Notes: generated by a model not told the origin, from the letters alone. A DNA stretch of 64,000 bases from Ilyomonas limi (GCF_005233845.1 NZ_SZQL01000015.1:62001-126000), one strand, 5' to 3'. Positions 42,836-53,351 are shown, numbered from the stretch's first letter. Program-made: numbers and translations.

Positions 42836-44995
42836 CTATTCCAGCACTTTAAGATAGCGTGCCATCCAGTAAGGCAACAAATATTCATCGCCTGCCAATT
42901 CCTCTTTTCCACCATCACCGCCATCGAGTATAAAAGCATTGGTATTATGGCGATGCATGGGAACTTCATCCGGCGGCAACAATTCTTTTGTACGCTGTTC
43001 ACGAAAATTTGGTGGAAGTAAAACAATATCTTTACGATGCGAGTTTTTTATATTCCAGCGAATAAGATCCATTGGAAAGCCACGCAAATGCCAAAGCGTT
43101 GATTCTTTATCAAAAGCACCGGAAGTGCCTAAGCTTATCAAATTCCATAACGCATTTCTTTCTGGTTTTTCTATTTGCCAATGGTCACGGATTACATCCG
43201 CATATTGCTTTTTCAACTGATCGTTAAAAGCATAATTATACAACACCCAATAGGTTAAAAAAGCCATTTCATCATCCGAGTGATTCCAGTCTTCGCCCAC
43301 CACAACGCCTTCAGATAACACCACTTTTGTAGGCTTGAGATTTTCGCAGGGAACAAGAATATTTTTAAGATAACCATGATCGTTCATTAATCTTAATGCT
43401 TCTTTTTTATACAGTTCTTTTCCTGTTAAAGCATATCCCAACTGCAAGCCCGCAATAATAGTTGTGCTGCCGAGTTTTCTATCGCCAACGGTTGAAGGAA
43501 ATGAATTAATGTATTCGGGATTCCATTTGCCCCACATGGTTGGCTTGCCATCTGCATCAATAAAATAATAATTGTTATCAATAATGTGGGTGAGAATTTT
43601 ATCCATAAAATTTGCTACTCTTTTTTTCTCCGCAGCTGTTTCTGCAGTCATTTCATTCATCACTGCAGCTACCCATATATAAGCCACAAATTCATCGCTG
43701 CTCGTGGTTCCTTTCCATTCCCATTGACCATTAGGTGATTCGTGCCAGCGTTCAGGATCAGAATGTTTGAAACCAATTCTTTCAAAGGTTCTTGCCGGAA
43801 AACCTTTTAACGGGTTAATGGAAATAAGTCTTTCAAATGCTTCAAACGCTTCCCAGGCATAACGCTTAGCCAGCGTGTCTTTTGTAACCGCATAGCAGAA
43901 TGCCTGGCTGCCGAGATAAAAAGAACTCCATAAGCCATCGTTGTCTGTATCGGTAAGTTGTGAAGTGGTTATATCGACTGGAACGGTGAAAGTAATATTC
44001 GAAATAAAGCCATAACGAATGTGTCTTTGTCTTATATCATCCTGGAAATATTTTGCTTTTTCGGCAAGTGTTTGCGAGATGAATTCAATTTTATTCAATC
44101 CAGTGGGTGTGAGCAGGTAAACATTGCCTTTACTGTCTGAAGTTATGCCTATCACTTTGTCTTCATTCAGCCATCTTTTTGAAGCATAATAATGATAACT
44201 TCCTTCGGGTTGACGCATATAAGCGCCTTCGTTTGTACCCGCCCAAATTGTATTGTTTACCGTACTCAAGCAATTGATATTTTCAACCGGCACTTTTGTT
44301 TGAAGCGTAAGAGACGTATCACCGTTTTTGTTGCTAATACCATAATAACCTTGTGAAGTAGCGAGTATAATTTCATCCTTTTTAAAACTCATGGAATGCA
44401 GATCGTTGCCCTTGTGCAGTACTTTGAAATTATTACCATCCAATTTATAAACAGCTTGTTTACTAAGCGCATAAAAAACACCGTCATTTATTGTTACCAA
44501 TAAAAAATCAACGTTTGGTTTGGTAAGATGTATCCATTTATCACCGGTAAAAATATCGGCTGCATCTTTACCTGTTAAAAGGATATTTCCATTCGCAGCT
44601 ACTGCCAGCATGGAGTATTTTCCTTTCGGCAGCTTTGAAAACGGAACACCTGCATAACCATTCGTGAGCACTTCATCTTCATATAAATAATACAAATGCT
44701 TTGCGCCTTCCTGCACTGCAATATCAACCGGAATTTTTTTTGCAAGCGGTGTATAACGAATGTCTTTTGCTACTTGTTTATCAAACACTTTGTACAGCCC
44801 ATTTTCTGCCAGCACATACACAATGTCATTGTAATCTGTTACTGTTTTTTTTAAAGTGATTCCCTGTAGCGATTCGGGCATTTCATATTTTACAGAAATG
44901 GCCTGTTTAAAAAGCGTGTCAGGCTCAGCAAATGCAACAGAAGAAACAAGAACAGAAAAAAGAAATAATAAACAAACAGAAAAAGATTTCCACAT
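42836..44995 (-). CDS. Secreted beta-propeller plus (alpha/alpha)6-barrel protein, probable glycosidase
   Basis: A 719-residue exported protein. A signal peptide (FSVCLLFLFSVLVSSVAFA) precedes ~300 residues of short repeats of propeller type (ENGLYKV, ATSQGYYG, GTNEGAYM, LTPTGLNKI), resembling two-component-regulator-type propellers. The C-terminal ~380 residues look like an (alpha/alpha)6 toroid (DNDGLWSSFYLGSQAFCYAV, GFPARTFERI, WKGTTSSDEFVAYIW, WNHSDDEMAFLTYW). The recurrent Trp/Asp/Glu clusters suggest a glycoside hydrolase acting on an acidic or decorated sugar chain, but I cannot assign a GH family. It lies downstream of susD on the same strand, as part of the glycan locus. Confidence 0.75.
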   Translation of the reverse strand: MWKSFSVCLLFLFSVLVSSVAFAEPDTLFKQAISVKYEMPESLQGITLKKTVTDYNDIVYVLAENGLYKVFDKQVAKDIRYTPLAKKIPVDIAVQEGAKHLYYLYEDEVLTNGYAGVPFSKLPKGKYSMLAVAANGNILLTGKDAADIFTGDKWIHLTKPNVDFLLVTINDGVFYALSKQAVYKLDGNNFKVLHKGNDLHSMSFKKDEIILATSQGYYGISNKNGDTSLTLQTKVPVENINCLSTVNNTIWAGTNEGAYMRQPEGSYHYYASKRWLNEDKVIGITSDSKGNVYLLTPTGLNKIEFISQTLAEKAKYFQDDIRQRHIRYGFISNITFTVPVDITTSQLTDTDNDGLWSSFYLGSQAFCYAVTKDTLAKRYAWEAFEAFERLISINPLKGFPARTFERIGFKHSDPERWHESPNGQWEWKGTTSSDEFVAYIWVAAVMNEMTAETAAEKKRVANFMDKILTHIIDNNYYFIDADGKPTMWGKWNPEYINSFPSTVGDRKLGSTTIIAGLQLGYALTGKELYKKEALRLMNDHGYLKNILVPCENLKPTKVVLSEGVVVGEDWNHSDDEMAFLTYWVLYNYAFNDQLKKQYADVIRDHWQIEKPERNALWNLISLGTSGAFDKESTLWHLRGFPMDLIRWNIKNSHRKDIVLLPPNFREQRTKELLPPDEVPMHRHNTNAFILDGGDGGKEELAGDEYLLPYWMARYLKVLE

Positions 44996-45029
44996 GCGTA
45001 GCTTGATTTTATAAATGGTTTATAAATCT

Positions 45030-45172
45030 TGCATTTTTTTGTACCTGGCTTTTGTACAAGTATTAAACTCCGTTGCGTCGCACACCTGTACTGATGTAAA
45101 GGCACGAGCTGAGCCATGAGCTATGAAAAAACACTTACAGCTCATCGTTCGCGACGCTTGCAGCTTACATTT
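45030..45172. repeat. Possible dispersed intergenic repeat next to susD
   Basis: The gap before the susD stop contains TACTGATGTAAAGGCACGAGC, given here in shorter form as CTGATGTAAAGGCACGAGC, plus CTCCGTTGCGTCGCACACC and CAGCTCATCGTTCGCGACGC. These GC-rich blocks are unlike the AT-rich flanks and have GAGCTGAG/CAGCTC complementarity. Only one copy lies in the window, so repeat status is a guess. Confidence 0.3.
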
Positions 45173-46822
45173 TTATTGTAACAACCACATCTTTGAATGT
45201 TCATCATCCACGGCAGGAACGAGGTCTGCAACGCCGGCATCGTAAGCGTCTTTGTTTTGGCCTAATTCATTGCCCGGATAACGGTAACGTAATGGGAACT
45301 CGAAAGTAGAAAGGTTGCCGTTTTTGAAAATATAAGGCAATTGTGTACGGCGTATATCGAGATATGTTTCTGTAGTAACAAGGAATAAAGCCAGCCATTT
45401 TTGATCGGCTATTTTTGCCAGTTTTCCTGCTTCATCTGCAGGCAATGTAACAGATGGTTGTGCGAGATAAGTAGTTATCTCAGTATCTGCAATTCCCCAG
45501 CGTTGCATGGAATAAGTAATGCCTTTGCGATAGTATGCATCTGCATCACCGGTTATCATGCCTTTTGCAGCAGCTTCGGCCAAAATAAACTGCACCTCAT
45601 CACTGTTCATGATCATCGCTTTTAGTAAAGGATGGCTGTTTTGCCGGAAGAGCTGCGAAAATTTGGACACTTTGAAATTGCCAACCACACCACCATCCTG
45701 CGTGTTATAATGACCGTTACCATTTTTATAATCGCCGGGCATGCCTGCTATAAAGCCAACATACAATTTATTTGAATCCAAAATGTTTGAAGCCTGTGCA
45801 GCAATGGCAGGATTACTGCGATCAATATATTCCCAGGTAGAAGTATAACTAAACCCGTTAGGATCGGTTATAGCAAGCGAAACACCGTTTTGTGCAGGAT
45901 CGCTTGTCCAGGGTTGTTCAACCGGTGCAATCCAAACCTGCAATCGCGGATCGTTGTATTCCGTTAATTTATCAACAAGTGTTTTTGCCGGTCTTCTCTT
46001 ATCAAACTCTTCATTGCCTTCCCAGTTCAATGTGCCGCCATTCCACGAATTATCTGCATTTGTTCCAATATAACTGATGGATGCATTATCGCCTGCCTCC
46101 GTAAAAACGGGTGTAGCAGGATTATTTAAAATTGCTTGCATTTGCGTGCCTGCATCTGCCAATTTATTAGAAGCCCGCATCAGCAAGCGAAGCTTTAATG
46201 AGTTTGCAAATTTTTGCCATTGAATTTTTTGTCCGCCAAACATCAGATCATAAGAAGAAGAAATTTCTTCTGTGCCCTGTGCTATCCATGTGTTGGCCTG
46301 ATCCAGTTCGTTTAATAAACCGGTATAAATATCTTGCTGCTTATCGTATTTGGGGTAAAGGATGCCTTCTCTTCCTTTCAGCGCTTCGGAGTAATAAATA
46401 TCTCCATAAAAATCAGTGATAAAGGAAAACAGCAACACTCTGAAAATGGTAAAAATACCTTTGTGCGAAAGCGAACCTCTTTTATCTGCCAAACCGATAG
46501 CACCATCAACCAGTTTTAAAATATCCATTGCAGCGTACAGATCATCGGCAGGCGTTTTAAAACCATCATAGTAATTATCGCCGCCCTGGAAATTTCTTTC
46601 CATATATTGAACAGCGCCGGGTAATTTACTGTTCTCGTAACCTCTTTCCTGGTAAAAAAGGGTCGTATTTTTAATAATGGATGATAAAAGGAAGGGATCA
46701 TTTACCGACTCGGTCGCATCGAGTTGTCTTAGAATATCGTCATTCCGTAAAGCATCTTTACTACAGGAGGCAACTGCAATAATGGCTAACAGGACGAATG
46801 TTTTTATTAAAAAAGATTTCAT
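45173..46822 (-). CDS. SusD-like outer-membrane glycan-binding lipoprotein
   Basis: A 549-residue SusD/RagB-family lipoprotein (SusD_2-like form). The signal peptide ends in a lipobox (IIAVASC, Cys 20). Family traits: N-terminal DILRQLDATESVNDPF, TPR-like helices (LLNELDQANTWI, NSLKLRLLMRAS) and the C-terminal EVQFILAEAAAKG and YLDIRRTQLP motifs. It captures glycan at the cell surface and works as a lid on the SusC transporter encoded just upstream (47017-50397). Its leader is partly duplicated (see the repeat at 46817-46933). Confidence 0.95.
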   Translation of the reverse strand: MKSFLIKTFVLLAIIAVASCSKDALRNDDILRQLDATESVNDPFLLSSIIKNTTLFYQERGYENSKLPGAVQYMERNFQGGDNYYDGFKTPADDLYAAMDILKLVDGAIGLADKRGSLSHKGIFTIFRVLLFSFITDFYGDIYYSEALKGREGILYPKYDKQQDIYTGLLNELDQANTWIAQGTEEISSSYDLMFGGQKIQWQKFANSLKLRLLMRASNKLADAGTQMQAILNNPATPVFTEAGDNASISYIGTNADNSWNGGTLNWEGNEEFDKRRPAKTLVDKLTEYNDPRLQVWIAPVEQPWTSDPAQNGVSLAITDPNGFSYTSTWEYIDRSNPAIAAQASNILDSNKLYVGFIAGMPGDYKNGNGHYNTQDGGVVGNFKVSKFSQLFRQNSHPLLKAMIMNSDEVQFILAEAAAKGMITGDADAYYRKGITYSMQRWGIADTEITTYLAQPSVTLPADEAGKLAKIADQKWLALFLVTTETYLDIRRTQLPYIFKNGNLSTFEFPLRYRYPGNELGQNKDAYDAGVADLVPAVDDEHSKMWLLQ

Positions 46823-46933
46823 CTGAAAATTTTTTATTGTTTTATAGGTCAGATGGAACTTCGCATCTTTTATTTCTCTGTATGTTAAAGATTTGCCATG
46901 CTCCGTTTCATCTGAAAATTTTTTATTGTTTTA
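46817..46933. repeat. Tandem duplication of the susD leader and start codon
   Basis: The 28-base sequence with TTTCATCTGAAAATTTTT at its start occurs at 46817-46844 and again at 46906-46933, 89 bp apart; similarity continues for ~25 bases more (GTCAGATGGAAC versus GTCGGATGTAAC). On the minus strand each copy supplies CAGATGAAA, so the upstream copy has its own ATG, which opens an eight-codon upstream frame (MKRSMANL then stop). Confidence 0.8.
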
Positions 46934-47016
46934 AAAGTCGGATGTAACCTGCATTTTACCGCTCGTAAGATGAGTAATGTCCGGTTTCCTATTTCAATTT
47001 TTACCCTAATTAAAAA

Positions 47017-50000
47017 TTAAAATTGAACTGCCAGTTTTACTCCATAAGAACGGATGCTTGGCAAGGTCGCTCTTAAAACTCCCTGGTTGGTTCCTACACC
47101 TGTAAAAGCAGACTCCGGATCCTCATTCCTGCCGGAAGCATTCCATTGAAATACATTTCTTCCTATCAGAGATACGACCAGGTTATTAAGCCTGTAACGG
47201 CTTATCAATTTACCGGGTAAAGTATAGGAAAGCGAAATTTCCCGCATTTTAAAATTGGTCGCATCGAATGTTCTTGTGCGGGAAAAATCCCAGATAACAT
47301 CGCCATAACTATTGTAAGGAATTTGATAGAACGTATTGTTGGGATCAGCGCCGTTAACAATGTAATCAGCATCGGTTGGCGTTTCACCTGTAAAGTCGGG
47401 TCTTACAAAAACACCATGCGCATAGCTGGCATCGTTCCAGTCGGAGCGTTGGCCATCATTATTATTATTGATGGCTTCATACTGGCTGGAACCTTCAGCC
47501 GGCCAGGGGAGACCGCCATGCTCGGAATCACGTCCACCTGTCCACCATGGATTGTTTGGTCCTGAACCTAAAGTAGTAAATGCTCTGCCGTTTGATTCGA
47601 GATATTGCTGGTTGACGGAAATATACTCGCCGCCCTGGCGAAAACTTCCAACCAGGTTTAATGCAAATTGTTTGTAACGAAGGGTAGTATTCAATCCCAA
47701 AATATAATCGGGATTAAAGTTGCCTAACTTTTCACGGTCGCTTTCATCACCTGATACCTGAAACTCTCCACCTTCGCTGTTTAACAAATACATGCCTGCA
47801 TATTTGCCAGTCTTGACTTTCATGATGGGATTTTGTTCGTAAATATTTCCAATCTCTTCGCCCACTGCAATTTTTACCCTTGTTTTTCCATCATAATCTG
47901 CGAATACATATCCGTTGGGAGCAAACTTATCAGATAGTCTTGTAATGGTTGCTTTGTAGTGTGTAAAGCTTGCAGAAACATCCCAGTTCCAGTTTTTTGA
48001 ACGGACCGGATTCAGTGTTAATCCCCATTCAAAACCTTTGTTTCTCACATCACCAATATTGGTTAACACACCGCTATAACCTGTTCCTTCAACGGTAGGG
48101 ATATTATCAATCTGGTTCTTCTGATCCTTGATAAAATAAGTGAAATCAAATCGCAGCAGATTATTCCACATCCACACATCAATACCTGCTTCTTTTGTTA
48201 CTGAATGCTGCGGCTTTATAAATGGATCGACCAAGGAAGCATTAATGCTTACCGTTTTTATAGCGCCCCAATCGCTGGCATCATAAGTATAAGTATCTAC
48301 AGAACGACGACGTGTTAAACCGTTGCCAACATCAGCCCAGGCAACTCTCGGTTTTACAAGATTGAAAACTTTGGGAAGGCTGAATGTTTCTGAAGCAACC
48401 CAGCTTAACGATGCGGAGGGATAGAAATAATGTATTTTTTCTTCGCTTAAAATCCCTTTCCAGTCGTTTCTGCCTGTAGCATCGAGATAAAGCTGATTGG
48501 CATAACCGAGTGTTGCAGTTCCATAGGCACTGTAAGATTGGCCCGTTCCCCAACTGGAAGAAGAAACATACAACTGCCCCGGCATGGCATTGGTTAAAGT
48601 GAAAATAGACGGGGTGGAAAGTTTGCCGGCCGTGTTTTCAAGACTGTTGTTATTGGTGTACGCATAATTTCCACCAACAGAAACATTCACCGAAAACTTA
48701 CCAAAATTGTTGTTGTAAGTAAGAATGGCATCGGAGTTTACCATCAAACTGTTGTTCGTTCCGGTAACATACTGACCATCGCCAATATTAAACTTATCGC
48801 TCATGTTGGTTTTACCCCATGATTGCCTCAGTTCATAATCTTCACGCACATTCTCCATGCCTGTGCGAACCATTAAAGAAAATGCGTTTGATAACCGCCA
48901 GTCTAACTGCAGTTTGCCAAAATAATTATCACGGGTAAAGCGATGTATTTTTTCATAGGTTGTCCACCAGGGATTATCGGTATCCACGTCAACACCATTA
49001 TCTTTCATAATAGCACCATTCTGCTGGATGTTTTCATTACCATCCAGCCAGTAATTTCTCATTTGAGAAAGCGGCTGCAGATTAGTTGGGAAATTGAATA
49101 ATAAATTATTGATAACACTGTTGGAACCAACGCTGTTTGCTTTATTGGGCGAATAGGTTCTTATATAGCTTGCGTTTACAGAAACCCTGATATTCTTTGT
49201 GAGCAAATAATCGCTGTTGAAAGTAATGCCTGTTTGATCTGTTTTGGTATTTGGCATTACTCCTTTGTTATCCATTTTTGATAACGATAAACGGAACGAA
49301 CCTTTATCATAATTACCAAATACATTAATATTATTAGTTAAAGTATTACCGGTTTGCAAATAAGTTTTCAGCCTGTTTTCATGCGATGAAAGCATCGGTC
49401 CGGTCTTCCATTCCTGCGCCTGCACATCCCAATAATCCGAAGTAAATTTCCCATCCAGTTTTGGTCCCCAGGTATCGGTGTTGTCGTACTGCCATTCAAA
49501 AGCCCTTTCACCCTGTCCATACAACGTTTGTTCCTCAATAAACTGGTAAGGCTGATCCCAAACTGAAGAAGCCGTATAAGAAACGCCTAACCCCCTTTTG
49601 CCACCACGGCCGGATTTTGTAGTAATCATGACAACGCCGTTACCACCTTCTGCACCGTATAATGCACCTGCACTTCCGCCTTTCAGGACGGTTACACTTT
49701 CTATATCTTCGGGATTGAGTTGTGACAGAATATTACCAAAGTCAACACCATCTTTTGGTGTAAAAGTTTGGGTTCCCACCGGTATTCCATCAATCACATA
49801 TAAAGGCTGCGATCTTACAGAAATATCGGCGCCACTGCTAAGTGAAGGCATGGTGGTAGTACCACGAATATTCACCAACACAGAAGAGGTAGGATCGCTG
49901 CTTAAGCTAACAATGTTAACACCGCTTACCTTTCCATCCAAGGATTTAAGTAAGTTGGGATTGGCAGCCTTCACCAGGTCTTCGGACTTTACTTCAGCAA

Positions 50001-50397
50001 CCGAATAACCGAGTGAACGCTTACTTCGTGTAAGTCCGAGTGCTGTTACAACCACGGTAGAGAGTTGATTGGTAGATGACTGCAATTCCACATTTATAGT
50101 GGTTTGGTTACCAACAGCAATTTCCTGTGTTTGATAACCTACAGCCTGAAAAACAAGTGTTGGGTTTGCGCCGGAAACAGTGATGGTAAATTCACCATTT
50201 TTATTAGTAGCAACCGTGTTGGAAGTGCCTTTTTCAACAACGGTTATGCCTTCAACAGCACCTGTGGAATCTCTTACCGAACCTCTTACCGTTTTCTTTG
50301 TTTCTTGGGCTGTTGATTGCTGCAGCGATAATGCTGTAAAAAAGCATAATAAGATGCAGGACGCAACAAAGCGGGAAAGCCTGGTTTGTGTTCTCAT
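47017..50397 (-). CDS. SusC-like TonB-dependent outer-membrane transporter
   Basis: A 1126-residue SusC/RagA protein. After a signal peptide (FVASCILLCFFTALSLQQSTAQ) comes a carboxypeptidase-regulatory-like domain (KTVRGSVRDSTGAVEGITVVEKGT and QAVGYQTQEI), then the plug (VVVTALGLTRSKRSLGYSVAEV, with the SusC signature YVIDGIPV) and a 22-strand barrel. It imports oligosaccharides with TonB energy and pairs with the SusD protein just downstream (194 bp). There is no N-terminal STN domain, so it is unlikely to signal to an anti-sigma factor; control may lie with the AraC regulator at 53352. Length and motifs are normal. Confidence 0.96.
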   Translation of the reverse strand: MRTQTRLSRFVASCILLCFFTALSLQQSTAQETKKTVRGSVRDSTGAVEGITVVEKGTSNTVATNKNGEFTITVSGANPTLVFQAVGYQTQEIAVGNQTTINVELQSSTNQLSTVVVTALGLTRSKRSLGYSVAEVKSEDLVKAANPNLLKSLDGKVSGVNIVSLSSDPTSSVLVNIRGTTTMPSLSSGADISVRSQPLYVIDGIPVGTQTFTPKDGVDFGNILSQLNPEDIESVTVLKGGSAGALYGAEGGNGVVMITTKSGRGGKRGLGVSYTASSVWDQPYQFIEEQTLYGQGERAFEWQYDNTDTWGPKLDGKFTSDYWDVQAQEWKTGPMLSSHENRLKTYLQTGNTLTNNINVFGNYDKGSFRLSLSKMDNKGVMPNTKTDQTGITFNSDYLLTKNIRVSVNASYIRTYSPNKANSVGSNSVINNLLFNFPTNLQPLSQMRNYWLDGNENIQQNGAIMKDNGVDVDTDNPWWTTYEKIHRFTRDNYFGKLQLDWRLSNAFSLMVRTGMENVREDYELRQSWGKTNMSDKFNIGDGQYVTGTNNSLMVNSDAILTYNNNFGKFSVNVSVGGNYAYTNNNSLENTAGKLSTPSIFTLTNAMPGQLYVSSSSWGTGQSYSAYGTATLGYANQLYLDATGRNDWKGILSEEKIHYFYPSASLSWVASETFSLPKVFNLVKPRVAWADVGNGLTRRRSVDTYTYDASDWGAIKTVSINASLVDPFIKPQHSVTKEAGIDVWMWNNLLRFDFTYFIKDQKNQIDNIPTVEGTGYSGVLTNIGDVRNKGFEWGLTLNPVRSKNWNWDVSASFTHYKATITRLSDKFAPNGYVFADYDGKTRVKIAVGEEIGNIYEQNPIMKVKTGKYAGMYLLNSEGGEFQVSGDESDREKLGNFNPDYILGLNTTLRYKQFALNLVGSFRQGGEYISVNQQYLESNGRAFTTLGSGPNNPWWTGGRDSEHGGLPWPAEGSSQYEAINNNNDGQRSDWNDASYAHGVFVRPDFTGETPTDADYIVNGADPNNTFYQIPYNSYGDVIWDFSRTRTFDATNFKMREISLSYTLPGKLISRYRLNNLVVSLIGRNVFQWNASGRNEDPESAFTGVGTNQGVLRATLPSIRSYGVKLAVQF

Positions 50398-50687
50398 AAG
50401 CTGATTAATATTTTATTATTGAAAAGAGATATTGCTGTGACTGATCAATTTCCCGATGCTCAAAATCTTCAGTTCCTATGGTATATATGGCTAAGATGCT
50501 CTATGTTTCTGATTTCGCTTGCAGTTGTTTATTGCTAAATTACCTGAACGATTCTGTCATCAAAACAAATTTAATTTAATAAATTATAAAATTTATACAA
50601 TGCATTAGCATCTTATTGTATAATATTATCATGGTTAATTTCTTTTAATAAATTCACTTTCATTATGGCTATCATCTTTCTGGTTGC

Positions 50688-51869
50688 TTAAAGACTTTTT
50701 ACATCTATGCAAACATATTTGATTGATTTGCCTGCATGCTCTTTATGATAAGAATAGGTGATATGAACAAGACCATCCGAAGTTTGTATAACACTTGGAT
50801 ATGAAAAACTTCCTGCGCCTTTTTCTTCGTTTTCAAGCGTATACTTTTTAGACCATGTTTTTCCTTCGTCATTGGACACATACAGCGAAAGCCTGTATCT
50901 GCCACCTTCGATATCGTTGCCAACAAAAAGCCATCTTCCATCTTTCAAAACACAAACTTCTACGCTTGCTGTATTGGGAATATCTGTTTTTATAGCAGCA
51001 GACCACGATGCACCACTATCCTTCGACGTACTTGTTTGCACCCTGTTTGGTTCATCACCGCTGTCCCGCATTAAGGCAATAATATCTCCATTCTTTCGCT
51101 GAGCAAGTGCCGGCTGAATAGGGCCTCTGCCAACAACAGGCAGCGAAGGTTTCCAGGTTGCGCCATCATCATCCGAAATTGCCATTAAGGACATATTAAA
51201 ACCATCAGAGTATAAAGGCAGAATTATTTTGCCATTTTTTAAGATAAGGGGATGAATGCGCGTCATCCAGCCGGTGCTTCTTTTTGCAAGGTCTTTACTT
51301 GCTTCAATGATCATTTCGTCATAAGGTGGCGCATACGCAGACCAGCCGCTACCTTGTTCCGGAAGTTGTTTCAATTTTGCTTCTGTTTCCTTAGCAAAAC
51401 GTTCATCAGGTTTTATTAAAATATCATCCTGCCAGTTCCAGGTTGGTGCTTTATCTCCATCATAATCAACAGATGTTTTGAAACGTAAAACAGCATGTTC
51501 CCAGCGATTTGCCTGAACAGCTATCCAAACAAGAAACAATTTTCCTTTTGCATTTAAGAATAATACCGGGTTACAATCCGGAAGACCATATGTATCTGCA
51601 AGCTCAAAAGGAGGACTCCATTCAGAACTTCCCTTTCTTAATCTTGCTCCCATAATTTTTACATCGTCTGCAGTTCGCTCTCCACTGCCATAAAACCATG
51701 CAACCAGCAGATCGCCGTTAGGTAAACTAACAATACTGCTGCCATGAACATGTTTTTCCTGCATAGGAAAAATCAACTGTGCATTCTTTGTTTGTACAGG
51801 TTGCCTCTCTTGTGCCGGGGCTGACAAAAAGTTTATAAAAAGAAAAAATAAGAGAACGATTTTTTTCAT
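50688..51869 (-). CDS. Secreted sialidase-fold (BNR/Asp-box) protein
   Basis: A 393-residue exported protein with a signal peptide (KKIVLLFFLFINFLSAPAQ) and a six-bladed propeller carrying three Asp boxes: SDDDGATW, SKDSGASW and SNDEGKTW. The family is annotated exo-alpha-sialidase, but many members act on other sugars; I see no clear arginine triad to prove sialidase activity. The gene lies ~290 bp before susC and 51 bp after the DHDPS-family gene on the same strand. This pairing recurs in Bacteroidota glycan loci and suggests that the released acidic sugar is cleaved by the aldolase. Confidence 0.85.
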   Translation of the reverse strand: MKKIVLLFFLFINFLSAPAQERQPVQTKNAQLIFPMQEKHVHGSSIVSLPNGDLLVAWFYGSGERTADDVKIMGARLRKGSSEWSPPFELADTYGLPDCNPVLFLNAKGKLFLVWIAVQANRWEHAVLRFKTSVDYDGDKAPTWNWQDDILIKPDERFAKETEAKLKQLPEQGSGWSAYAPPYDEMIIEASKDLAKRSTGWMTRIHPLILKNGKIILPLYSDGFNMSLMAISDDDGATWKPSLPVVGRGPIQPALAQRKNGDIIALMRDSGDEPNRVQTSTSKDSGASWSAAIKTDIPNTASVEVCVLKDGRWLFVGNDIEGGRYRLSLYVSNDEGKTWSKKYTLENEEKGAGSFSYPSVIQTSDGLVHITYSYHKEHAGKSIKYVCIDVKSL

Positions 51870-51919
51870 TAGGCAATTGTTAGAACTGGTTGTTTAAAGC
51901 TATTTGGAAATATAGTTGG

Positions 51920-52906
51920 TTAAATAGCAGCATCCAGTCTTCCGCCCGGCAGCAGAGCGTCTTCTATATTCACCTGTGCTATTTTTAAACGTGCACACCA
52001 GTCATTGAAGCTATCGTACAAGTTGTCCAGGTTTTGCTTTTGAGCAGGACTAAGCTCAAGTACATGTGCCCTGCTGATCGTCTTTACCGGGACTCCCCTT
52101 TTCCTGAGAAAATATTTTGCACTCAGGGGATAAGCAATATGAATTAAAGGATCTGCCTTTGTTAACGCCGATTGCAGCCACTTTACTTCTTCCTGCTTGT
52201 CCGGGTCATTTACATGTTCACACATCCATGCTATTACTTCAGGATAAAAATTTGCAGCGATGCACGACATTCCTTTTGCTCCCGACTGCATGGAAAACAG
52301 AGCATTGGGTGTATGTGCATCAAAAAACTCAAACCCAGGACTGTTTTTAATCACAGCAAGTTTTGCTTTTATATAATCCTGTTCAATGGAAGTATCCTTA
52401 TGAAAAAAAAACCTGTTTGTTGTTATTAAACTTTCTAAAACAGAAGACGATATAATCCTTTTATAAGGTGCAGGACATTCATATAAACCTAACGGAATAT
52501 TCCCGGTAAGGTGCAACATTTTCTCAAAATTTCTAAGCAGGATTTCATCGCTCTCTTCTACATTGGCGTAATGGCTTGTTATTAATACAACTGCGCTAAT
52601 GCCTGTGTCGTAAATCTTCCTTGCAAATTCTGCTTTATCTTCTATGGTTAATCCAAACGAGCCTGTAGCGACCACGGGAACACGGCCTTTCGCAGATTTT
52701 ACAACACTTCGTGTAAGCTCCAATCTTTCATCTTCACTTATGCTATACATTTCGCTGCTAAGGCAATTGGTAAAAAGACCTTTGGCACCTGCTGCTATAT
52801 AAAATTCAACAAGTTTGCGTACCGCATCTTTATCTATTTTAGTCTTGAGATTATACGGTGTAATCATTACAGGAACTAATTTCTTCTCATCCGGATTCAT
52901 ATACAA
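51920..52906 (-). CDS. Dihydrodipicolinate synthase/N-acetylneuraminate lyase family aldolase
   Basis: A 328-residue class I aldolase of the DapA/NanA superfamily. Traits: VPVMITPYNLKTKIDKDAVRKL at the start (quoted short: VPVMITPYNLKTKID), GLFTNCLSSEMYSIS in place of the classic GTTGE loop, VPVVATGSFG, LYECPAPYKRI with the Tyr, and the Schiff-base Lys in FFFHKDTS. The replaced loop means it is not a normal DapA. By context it may split a keto-deoxy sugar acid released from the glycan, but substrate is inference. Cytoplasmic; no signal peptide. First gene of the minus-strand part of the locus, divergent from the AraC regulator. Confidence 0.88.
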   Translation of the reverse strand: MYMNPDEKKLVPVMITPYNLKTKIDKDAVRKLVEFYIAAGAKGLFTNCLSSEMYSISEDERLELTRSVVKSAKGRVPVVATGSFGLTIEDKAEFARKIYDTGISAVVLITSHYANVEESDEILLRNFEKMLHLTGNIPLGLYECPAPYKRIISSSVLESLITTNRFFFHKDTSIEQDYIKAKLAVIKNSPGFEFFDAHTPNALFSMQSGAKGMSCIAANFYPEVIAWMCEHVNDPDKQEEVKWLQSALTKADPLIHIAYPLSAKYFLRKRGVPVKTISRAHVLELSPAQKQNLDNLYDSFNDWCARLKIAQVNIEDALLPGGRLDAAI

Positions 52907-53351
52907 GGCTATTTACAGATAAGCATTTTATGTAGTAATTGTACAAAGCCCGTTTAACGAGACCTGCGATAATACTCGTTTTTTTGATGCAGTTTGTCTG
53001 GAATATTTAACGCTGAATATTCTCTATGAATATAGTTCTTTCAATTATGGCAACAAGCTAATCCCTAACAAAAATAGCACAGGAGGTAAGCAAAACATTC
53101 CGTTTTCTTTGCTTATTATTATAGGATATTAGCACACTTTTAAAGCGATCATTTATTCCGTTTTTTAAAGAGAAAATTTAATGATAAGATGCACAATTTA
53201 TTAAGCTGAAGGCTTAACCGGTAGTTAAGAAACTGCTCTTAATCCTGCAGTTTATAGGTTTATTACAGAAAATTGATTATACTTGATTATTTATTGTAAA
53301 ATCAAAATTGTCAACCTATTATCTACTGTTGCTGTTTAAATTAATTGCTGT
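52907..53351. other. Divergent control region between aldolase and AraC genes
   Basis: About 445 bp, AT-rich, with no gene. It must carry the promoters of both the aldolase/sialidase-like genes (minus) and the AraC gene (plus). I could not identify a clear operator repeat. Confidence 0.5.

Noticed and set aside
51920-52906. Calling the aldolase gene nanA or dapA
   Set aside because: The characteristic active-site loop differs from both (NCLSSEM), and no other sialic acid or lysine pathway genes lie nearby; only the superfamily is supported.
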